A stretch of 64,000 nt of DNA, taken from the NCBI RefSeq assembly GCF_002075795.1, contig NZ_CP020472.1, forward strand, positions 3,393,001-3,457,000, written 5' to 3'. The stretch comes from Shewanella japonica. GTDB taxonomy: Bacteria > Pseudomonadota > Gammaproteobacteria > Enterobacterales > Shewanellaceae. Below are positions 57,737 to 64,000 of the stretch, piece by piece. The notes under the pieces were generated by a model that ran no database searches, had not been told where the DNA came from, and saw nothing but the letters and a program-made list of their open reading frames with translations. The position numbers were made by a program, and so were the translations under genes. Every line of letters starts with the position of its first letter. Position 1 is the stretch's first letter.

Positions 57737-57765
57737 TACTCATAAGTGTTTGCACTATATTATTG

Positions 57766-58236
57766 TTATTGTTTGTTATTGCTATTACTAGGCTCAGCCT
57801 CACGCGTGGTAACTCTGATCCCCCCATGGGGTAAGGTAATCACTTTCACACCTTGTGCATTTTCAGTTACAACTCCGTTTGAAATGACTGAGTTTGAAAA
57901 TTGCTGCTCAGCATTAGTGTTTGCCGCGGGCTGTGATGAAACCGCATCACTCCCTGGGCCAAACGTCATTGTTATTCCTTCTCCATCAGCCGCTCTTGCC
58001 GCCAAAGCTTTAGTTTGATCAGGGTATTTCGCTAACCAATTGGCAATATCTGCAGCCTGCTCATCGGGTACCATCAATAATACTTGTGATGCTTTAAGCT
58101 CTTCTACTTGTTTTGTTAATTGTCGATTTTCTTTAGCAAGATCAAAATAAAGTGCACCAAGTGCAATCACTCCAATAACCAACAAAAACACGACAAGCAT
58201 GTGCTGGGTCGACATTGAATGGCTCGCTTTAGCCAC
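57766..58236 (-). CDS. Membrane-anchored coiled-coil protein between cheB and parC, unknown function
   Basis: 156 residues. One membrane helix (about 13-33) is followed by a coiled coil ([18 protein letters not shown]), then a Gly/Asn/Ser-rich tail with a GGIRVTTRE end. Its start overlaps the cheB stop by eight bases, so it is translationally coupled inside the chemotaxis operon. No named family is recognised. Proteins in this position are common in the polar-chemotaxis operons of this group. Confidence 0.75.
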   Translation of the reverse strand: MAKASHSMSTQHMLVVFLLVIGVIALGALYFDLAKENRQLTKQVEELKASQVLLMVPDEQAADIANWLAKYPDQTKALAARAADGEGITMTFGPGSDAVSSQPAANTNAEQQFSNSVISNGVVTENAQGVKVITLPHGGIRVTTREAEPSNSNNKQ

Positions 58237-59368
58237 GAGCTGTCTCTTTCATAATCGCTTCAGCCATATTATCTAAGGCTATAGAGTGTGATGATATTCC
58301 CGCTGATGTAACGGCTTGAGGCATGCCATAAACAACACAACTCGCCTCATCTTGCGCCCAAATAGTGGCACCAGCGGCCTTTAACATTCTAGCACCTTCA
58401 CGGCCATCTGCTCCCATTCCTGTTAGCACAACGGCCATAACATCGCTGCCAAATGCTTTTGAAGCAGAAGCAAAGGTAATATCGACACTGGGTTTGTAGT
58501 TCATGTCAGCATTACCTGCAATCACTTTTAATCGCCCTAGCGCCCCCGCTTTTTCTATCATCAATTGCATGCCACCTGGCGCTAAATACGCACAACCGGG
58601 TTTCAAGGTATCGCCAGTTTGTGCTTCTTTCACGTCAATTTTACATAAGCTATTAAGTCGACTGGCAAATGCTGGAGTAAAAGCAGCAGGCATATGTTGA
58701 ATTAGCAATATTGGATGAGGATAACTAGCTGGAAATGAGGTCAAAATTTTCTGCAGTGCGACTGGACCACCTGTCGATGTGCCAATTAGCAATGCTTTAT
58801 ATTTTTTACCACTTGCTCGAATGGATGACACAGATGCGGCATTAACTGGTTGTTCGCTAGCTCCACTCGTTTTTGAACGCAGTGATGTCAGCGAACTAGT
58901 AGGCTTGCCTGTTGAATGACTAGTCAACGGACGAGTAGTCGCATTGGCACGAGCTATAGGTTTATACAGTCTTCTACGACCTAACGCTTTTACCCTTTGT
59001 TGTAGTAGCTTAATCGCATCATCTTTATTAGATGCGATATCTTCAAATCGTTTAGGTAAAAAGTCTAATGCACCCGCATCTAATGCATCAAGCGTCGCCT
59101 GCGCACCATCATGGGTTAATGATGAAAACATTAAGATCGGTGTTGGATTCGAAGCCATGATATGGCGCACGGCAGTAATACCGTCCATAACAGGCATTTC
59201 AATATCCATAGTAATCACTTGAGGCTTAAGCTTCTCAGTCATCTCAATGGCTTCTTTGCCATTAACTGCAACACCAACAACTTCTAGGTCAGGATCTTGA
59301 TTAACAATCTCACTGACCCGTCGTCTAAAGAAACTTGAGTCATCTACAACTAATACTTTGGTAGCCAT
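58229..59368 (-). CDS. cheB: Chemotaxis protein-glutamate methylesterase CheB
   Basis: 379 residues. The N-terminal receiver (Asp in [13 protein letters not shown]) is joined by a Ser/Thr-rich linker (about 130-185) to the methylesterase domain. The catalytic Ser is in [12 protein letters not shown], the His in [16 protein letters not shown], and the Asp in [14 protein letters not shown]. It removes methyl groups from receptors to adapt the response. AAGGAC precedes the ATG. Coupled to the next gene by overlap. Confidence 0.96.
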   Translation of the reverse strand: MATKVLVVDDSSFFRRRVSEIVNQDPDLEVVGVAVNGKEAIEMTEKLKPQVITMDIEMPVMDGITAVRHIMASNPTPILMFSSLTHDGAQATLDALDAGALDFLPKRFEDIASNKDDAIKLLQQRVKALGRRRLYKPIARANATTRPLTSHSTGKPTSSLTSLRSKTSGASEQPVNAASVSSIRASGKKYKALLIGTSTGGPVALQKILTSFPASYPHPILLIQHMPAAFTPAFASRLNSLCKIDVKEAQTGDTLKPGCAYLAPGGMQLMIEKAGALGRLKVIAGNADMNYKPSVDITFASASKAFGSDVMAVVLTGMGADGREGARMLKAAGATIWAQDEASCVVYGMPQAVTSAGISSHSIALDNMAEAIMKETARG

Positions 59369-59392
59369 TTAAGTCCTTAAAAATTGGAACTC

Positions 59393-61699
59393 TTACTTCT
59401 TATTCTTGGCGTAATATTTCAGCAATCCAGGTACATCTAAAATAAGTGCAATACCACCATCAGAAGTAATTGTTGCCCCAGCCATTCCTGGCGTACCTTG
59501 TAACATACTGCCAAGAGGTTTAATCACGACTTCTTCTTGGCCGATCAAGGCGTCAACGACAAAACCAATTTGCATTGTCCCTAATTGAACAATCACTACA
59601 TGGCCTTGCTGCTTATCACCGTGAGTAAAGTTGGTTTTATTTCGATGTAACCATTGCTCTAGATAGAATAGCGGTACCGCTTTATCACGCACAATGACAG
59701 TTAATTGACCATCTACTACATTTGTTTTAGTTAGATCGAGATGGAAAATCTCGTTAACACTTGATAACGGTAAGGCAAAGACTTGTTTAGCCACATCCAC
59801 CATCAAGGTTGGCATAATTGCTAAAGTCAGTGGCACTTTAATTTCTAAAATGGTGCCTTTACCCTTCACTGAATCAATATGTACGGTTCCGTTAAGCTGG
59901 GTAATACGTGTTTTAACGACATCCATACCAACACCACGGCCGGAGATGTCTGAAATTTCAACTTTGGTCGAAAAGCCTGGTGCGAAAATCAAGTTATAAG
60001 CTTCATTATCAGTCATTCTAGCGGCTGAATCTTCATCCAATACACCACGACTAATAGCAATTTCTTTTAACTTATCAGCATCCATTCCAGCGCCATCATC
60101 TTCAATTTTAAGAAGAATATGGTCACCTTCTTGGCTTGCCGACAGGGTAATTGTACCTGCACGTGACTTGCCATTGGCTTCACGAGTGATAGGCATTTCA
60201 ATACCATGATCCACTGAGTTTCTCACCAAGTGAACTAAAGGATCGGCTAATGCTTCAACCAAGTTTTTATCAAGGTCGGTATCTTCACCCACCATGACTA
60301 AATCAATTTCTTTATTTAATGTTCTCGCTAAATCACGTACAACTCGAGGGAAGCGACCAAACACTTTCTTGATCGGTTGCATACGAGTTTTCATCACTGC
60401 GCCTTGAAGGTCAGCAGTAACAAGATCGAGGTTAGCTAAAGCTTTAGACATCTCTTCGTCATCGCGAGAAATACCTAAACTCACTAATCGATTTCTAACC
60501 AGAACCAACTCACCGACCATATTCATAATTTGGTCGAGTCTCGAGGTATCTACGCGAACAGTTGTCTCACCTTGAGGCATTTGCGCTTTTGCAGGCTCTG
60601 CCTTCTTAGCCACAGCTGCTTTAGGCGCTGCTGGCGCTTTTGCAACCGGAGCAGCTTTCTCTACTTTAGCTGCAGGAGTTGCAACTGGTTCAGCAGCTTT
60701 AGCTTGGGTAGTTTGCGCTTTATCTGCAGCTGACTGACTTGCGTTTGATGGCGATGAGCTTGTTGATGATGAAGCAGGCTTTGAGGATGTCGATGCTGTT
60801 GCTGCAGGTTTAACGGCCGCTGGTGCAGACCCCTTTCCATGCAACTCATCTAATAACTTTTCAAATTCGTCATCAGTAATATCATCGGCATCTACGGCAG
60901 GTTCTTGTTCAACTGGCGCAGGAGTCGCTTTCGCTGTTGGCGCGGCATTAAAACCACTTGAACCATGAAGCTCATCTAATAGCGCTTCAAATTCATCATC
61001 GGTGATTTCATCGCTGCTGGCAGCTGGTTCAGATTCAGCAACTGGCGCAATTGCAGGTTCAGGCTCAACTTGAGACGTTGGACTTTTTCCTTCACCATGA
61101 AGTGCATCAAGTAAAGCTTCGAATTCACTTTCGTCGATATCATCAATAGAGCCTGACGCATCTGAGATTTCGTCATCAAGTTGTGCTTCAACTGCAGGTT
61201 CTTCAACAGTCTCTACAACGTCTTCAGAAATTGATTCAATAAATTCTTCGACAACTTCAACTTCATGATCGGCATGAGTTGCGCTGCCAGCAAGCTCTGA
61301 TGGTAAAGGCTCACCAGAACTTAATAATTTGAGTTTTTCCAACAACTCAGGATCAGCATCATCTTGTTGCTGACCTTGTTGAGTTTGTTCGAACATGCTG
61401 TTGATGGCATCAACTGCTTGCAGAATAATATCCATTAATTCTGCATTTACTTGGCGCTTGCCCGTTCTTAGTAAGTCAAAGGTATTTTCTGCCTCATGAC
61501 ACACATCGACCATTGGGCCTAAACTTAAAAATCCAGCACCACCTTTAACAGTGTGGAACCCTCTAAAAATAGCATTCAGTAAATCAGCATCATCAGGATT
61601 ATTTTCAAGAGCGACAAGTTGCTCTTGCAGAAGCTCTAAAATTTCACCAGCTTCAATTAAAAAGTCCTGGAGTATCTCTTCATCAACATCAAAAGACAT
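59393..61699 (-). CDS. cheA: Chemotaxis histidine kinase CheA
   Basis: 768 residues, longer than E. coli CheA (654). The P1 domain carries the phosphorylated His49 (FRGFHTVKGGAG). Between it and the dimerisation domain is a low-complexity region (about 130-385) with three near-copies of a DDEFEALLDELHG motif (starting near 186, 231 and 272) and no recognisable CheY-binding P2 domain. P3 starts at TSRLDQIMNMVGELVLVRN, then the ATPase (LVRNSVDHGIE; DDGAGMD; GRGVGMDVVK) and the CheW-like P5. GGAG upstream of the ATG. Confidence 0.96.
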   Translation of the reverse strand: MSFDVDEEILQDFLIEAGEILELLQEQLVALENNPDDADLLNAIFRGFHTVKGGAGFLSLGPMVDVCHEAENTFDLLRTGKRQVNAELMDIILQAVDAINSMFEQTQQGQQQDDADPELLEKLKLLSSGEPLPSELAGSATHADHEVEVVEEFIESISEDVVETVEEPAVEAQLDDEISDASGSIDDIDESEFEALLDALHGEGKSPTSQVEPEPAIAPVAESEPAASSDEITDDEFEALLDELHGSSGFNAAPTAKATPAPVEQEPAVDADDITDDEFEKLLDELHGKGSAPAAVKPAATASTSSKPASSSTSSSPSNASQSAADKAQTTQAKAAEPVATPAAKVEKAAPVAKAPAAPKAAVAKKAEPAKAQMPQGETTVRVDTSRLDQIMNMVGELVLVRNRLVSLGISRDDEEMSKALANLDLVTADLQGAVMKTRMQPIKKVFGRFPRVVRDLARTLNKEIDLVMVGEDTDLDKNLVEALADPLVHLVRNSVDHGIEMPITREANGKSRAGTITLSASQEGDHILLKIEDDGAGMDADKLKEIAISRGVLDEDSAARMTDNEAYNLIFAPGFSTKVEISDISGRGVGMDVVKTRITQLNGTVHIDSVKGKGTILEIKVPLTLAIMPTLMVDVAKQVFALPLSSVNEIFHLDLTKTNVVDGQLTVIVRDKAVPLFYLEQWLHRNKTNFTHGDKQQGHVVIVQLGTMQIGFVVDALIGQEEVVIKPLGSMLQGTPGMAGATITSDGGIALILDVPGLLKYYAKNKK

Positions 61700-61715
61700 T
61701 AAATTTGACTCCTAG

Positions 61716-62453
61716 TTAGAAACCCAGACTTGAGAGCAGATCATCCACTTCATCTTGGCCAGTCACCACGTCTTCACGTGTTTCAGCATTCAAGATAGGG
61801 CCTTCTGCTTCAATTTTATTTTCATCAACGACCCGTGCCGAGTCAGCTGCATTTTCGCCAAAGATGGTTAGCATTGACACTAAACTGCTTTCCACTTCTC
61901 TGACTAAATCAATAACACGACGGATCATTTGCCCGGTTAAGTCTTGGAAATCTTGCGCCATCAATATCTGATTGAGCAATTCTCTTAATCGACTTGAGTC
62001 ATGTTCGCTATGAGACATGATATGTTGAACGTCATGACACAGAGCCTTAAACTCATTAAGAGCAATGTCTCTACGCATCAATTTATCCCACATTGGCGTG
62101 ACCGATTGAATGTTATTTATTATTGTATCGGCCAAAGGTAAACATTCTTCAACTGCATCCATGGTTTTATTTGCAGCTTGCTCTGTCATATCGATGACAA
62201 AGTTCAATCTTTCTTTTGCGTCAGGTATTTCGTTGTTGGCAAGTTCGGCTAAACGCGTATCTAATTGGAATTCATTTAATGAACTGTGTAATTGACGTGT
62301 CAATTTACCCACTTCATCAAACAACTCTCTTTGAAGCGGCGCTGATAAGTCACGAATGACGTCATCAGCTTGTTCTTGTTGTCCATCTTCAAGTAGTGCT
62401 ACGAGCTGCTTGGCTTGCTCAAGGTCGATTAACCCCGATATTGCTGCCTGCAT
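61716..62453 (-). CDS. cheZ: Chemotaxis phosphatase CheZ
   Basis: A 245-residue helical protein that dephosphorylates CheY. A long antiparallel coiled-coil hairpin spans most of the length; the catalytic segment is AQDFQDLTGQMIRRV (Asp and Gln of the DFQDLTGQ motif). The C-terminal tail QDEVDDLLSSLGF is the conserved CheY-binding helix. AAGGAT precedes the ATG. Sixteen bases separate it from cheA. Confidence 0.95.
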   Translation of the reverse strand: MQAAISGLIDLEQAKQLVALLEDGQQEQADDVIRDLSAPLQRELFDEVGKLTRQLHSSLNEFQLDTRLAELANNEIPDAKERLNFVIDMTEQAANKTMDAVEECLPLADTIINNIQSVTPMWDKLMRRDIALNEFKALCHDVQHIMSHSEHDSSRLRELLNQILMAQDFQDLTGQMIRRVIDLVREVESSLVSMLTIFGENAADSARVVDENKIEAEGPILNAETREDVVTGQDEVDDLLSSLGF

Positions 62454-62467
62454 AACTTATCCTTAGC

Positions 62468-62851
62468 TTATGCTAAACGCTCAAAGATTTTATCGAGTTT
62501 TTCTTTTAGCGTTGCAGCGGTAAACGGTTTAACAACATAACCATTCACACCAGCTTGCGCTGCTGCGATAATTTGTTCGCGTTTTGCTTCTGCGGTCACC
62601 ATTAAAACAGGTAAATGTTTTAATGAATCATCAGCACGAATAGCCTTTAGCAAATCAATTCCTTGCATGCCTGGCATATTCCAGTCAGTGACAACAAAAT
62701 CAAATTCGCTTTTTTGTAACATTGGTAAGGCGGTTGAGCCATCATCTGCTTCTTGGGTATTATTAAACCCCAAGTCTCGCAACAAGTTCTTGATGATGCG
62801 TCTCATTGTTGAAAAGTCATCAACAATAAGAATCTTCATATTCTTGTCCAA
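62468..62851 (-). CDS. cheY: Chemotaxis response regulator CheY
   Basis: A 127-residue single receiver domain that binds the flagellar switch when phosphorylated. Conserved residues: DD in [11 protein letters not shown], phosphoacceptor Asp in VVTDWNMPG, Thr in VTAEA, Lys in VKPFTA. The start is read as TTG at 62851, because GGAGG lies five bases before it; the ATG four codons later is 19 bases from that site. A non-ATG start for cheY is unusual, so it is worth noting. Upstream gap to fliA is 41 bases. Confidence 0.96.
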   Translation of the reverse strand: MDKNMKILIVDDFSTMRRIIKNLLRDLGFNNTQEADDGSTALPMLQKSEFDFVVTDWNMPGMQGIDLLKAIRADDSLKHLPVLMVTAEAKREQIIAAAQAGVNGYVVKPFTAATLKEKLDKIFERLA

Positions 62852-62892
62852 GGTTTCCTCCGGTGAGCTTCACACTGTGCTTTTATTAATAA

Positions 62893-63612
62893 TTATACCT
62901 GTGTCCAATGCTTAAGCTTGCCTTTAAGACGCAGCATTGCCTGACTTAATATCTGGCTAACACGCGACTCGCTGACCTCAAGAATGGCACCGATTTCTTT
63001 TAAATTTAATGCTTCGTCATAATATAGCGACAAAACTAACGCATCTCTTTCGGGTAATGTTGTAATTGCTTCGGCTAACGCAGATTTAAACTGAGTTTCA
63101 GCTAAGGAATCAAAATTTTCATCGTGAGTTGTTTCCTCACTTACAATCACATCTTCAGAAACACCAAGATCTTCTATTCCGATGACTTTACCGACTGACA
63201 CATCATTGAGAATATGGTGATATTCTTCTAATGTCATTTCTAGCTTTTCAGCAATTTCGGTATCTCTAGCATCACGGCCAAGTTCTTGTCCTAGTTCATC
63301 AATAACCTGAGCCACTCGGCGCTGATTACGGTGCACAGAACGAGGAACCCAGTCTCCGCGACGGATTTCATCAATCATAGAGCCACGAATTCTGATGCCT
63401 GCAAAGGTTTCAAATTTTGCCCCTTTGCTTCCATCAAACTTCGTTGATGCTTCTAGCAACCCCATCATCCCTGCTTGTAATAAGTCATCTAATTGCACTG
63501 ATGCTGGCAGCCTTGCTAGCATGTGATGTGCAATTCTTTTTACCAACGGAGCATACTGTTCAACAATTGAAGTTTTATTATCAAACTGAGTATACGCGGC
63601 GGCTTTATTCAC
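62893..63612 (-). CDS. fliA: Flagellar sigma factor FliA (sigma-28)
   Basis: 239 residues. Region 2 (LDDLLQAGMMGLLEAS; FETFAGIRIRGSMIDE), region 3 (DWVPRSVHRNQRR) and region 4 (LSLYYDEALNLKEIGAILEVSESRVSQIL) match flagellar sigma factors. It directs late flagellar and chemotaxis genes. GTG start with GAGG nine bases upstream. It overlaps the flhG stop by eight bases and precedes cheY. Confidence 0.96.
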   Translation of the reverse strand: MNKAAAYTQFDNKTSIVEQYAPLVKRIAHHMLARLPASVQLDDLLQAGMMGLLEASTKFDGSKGAKFETFAGIRIRGSMIDEIRRGDWVPRSVHRNQRRVAQVIDELGQELGRDARDTEIAEKLEMTLEEYHHILNDVSVGKVIGIEDLGVSEDVIVSEETTHDENFDSLAETQFKSALAEAITTLPERDALVLSLYYDEALNLKEIGAILEVSESRVSQILSQAMLRLKGKLKHWTQV

Positions 63613-64000
63613 TCGTAGTATCCTCTTGTGGATCTTTACGCTGAACTAAACGTTCAACAAAAAATTCAAGATGTCCACCAGGCTGTTGCGGTATCGGCCA
63701 GCTCATAATTTTATTCGCTAAACCATGGTATGCAATGGCCGCAGGAGACTTAGGAAAGGCTTCGATAACTAATTTTTGTTTACGTACAGACTTACGTAAG
63801 TTCTCATCGAATGGCACCGTAGCAACCAATTCTAAAGCCACATCTAAGAATCTATCGGTTACTTTACTCAGTTTGGCAAATAACTCCATACCTTCGCGTA
63901 AACTTCGTACCATATTTGCTACAATTTTGAACCGGAACACACCATGTTCACGACTCAGAATTTTTATCAAGGCATATGCATCGGTAATTGATGTCGGTTC
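63605..64000 (-). CDS. flhG: Flagellar number regulator FlhG (C-terminal part, cut by window edge)
   Basis: The last 131 codons of a MinD/ParA-like ATPase; the N-terminal Walker A part lies beyond the right edge. The visible part begins EPTSITDAYALIK and continues through IVANMVRSLREGMELFAKL and VPFDENLRKSVRKQKLVIEAFPKS, as in FlhG (FleN/YlxH), which restricts the number of polar flagella. It sits directly upstream of fliA with an 8-base overlap, the usual order in polar flagellates. Confidence 0.9.
   Translation of the reverse strand, partial: EPTSITDAYALIKILSREHGVFRFKIVANMVRSLREGMELFAKLSKVTDRFLDVALELVATVPFDENLRKSVRKQKLVIEAFPKSPAAIAYHGLANKIMSWPIPQQPGGHLEFFVERLVQRKDPQEDTTSE

Noticed and set aside
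1-64000. tRNA, rRNA, insertion sequences, prophage genes
   Set aside because: None visible in any intergenic space; all large gaps were read on both strands.

Overview
The window looks like a chromosomal segment from a marine gammaproteobacterium, most likely Shewanella or a close relative. It is AT-rich and has no transposase, integrase or phage gene. The polar-flagellum and chemotaxis order flhG-fliA-cheY-cheZ-cheA-cheB-(membrane protein)-parC-parP-cheW, the sodium-type stator pair pomAB, the run gcvA-hydrolase-ygdD-rlmM, and the ppnN-xni-DUF3192 cluster all fit that group. The genus is inferred from gene content and order, not from a database search.

Layout. 1-1647 has no protein gene. 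It holds four tandem copies of a roughly 263-base element, plus the tail of a fifth at the window edge; each copy ends in the same strong rho-independent terminator. 1686-9446 (minus strand) holds an M1 aminopeptidase, the phosphate-binding protein pstS behind two tandem Pho boxes, an uncharacterised outer-membrane-type protein, phoR, phoB and a porin. 9795-19516 (mostly plus) holds rdgC, an M61 peptidase (minus), a TPR protein with a degenerate GGDEF-like domain, an active-looking diguanylate cyclase, ppnN, xni and a DUF3192 protein. 19665-29572 holds an S9 peptidase, an NAD-type isocitrate dehydrogenase, rlmM, ygdD, an alpha/beta hydrolase, gcvA, a small exported protein and thiI.

29998-42420 holds pomB/pomA, the xseB-ispA-dxs operon, grpE and nadK (divergent), a COG0523 GTPase, a DEAD-box helicase, a cyclophilin lipoprotein, an iron-type alcohol dehydrogenase and an unknown 121-residue protein. 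42962-51795 holds ndh, a hotdog thioesterase, ltaE, an MscS channel, an OmpA-family protein, a POT peptide transporter, a response regulator with a decayed phosphatase-like output domain, and an MlaA-like protein without a lipobox. 52182-54717 holds a FliK-like protein and a stand-alone FlhB C-terminal-domain protein. 54730-64000 (minus) is the chemotaxis operon with the ParC/ParP polar-localisation pair; flhG runs off the right edge.

Themes. Phosphate sensing (phoBR, pstS) is clustered, but pstCAB is not next to pstS. Motility parts recur: stator, FliK/FlhB-like proteins, FliA and the Che proteins. c-di-GMP-type domains occur side by side, one apparently active and one decayed. The least explained signal is the tandem terminator-ended element at 1-1647, which I read as an array of structured small-RNA genes. 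Two hairpins just before the diguanylate cyclase and ppnN starts, the second covering the ribosome binding site, are the next most interesting regulatory signals.
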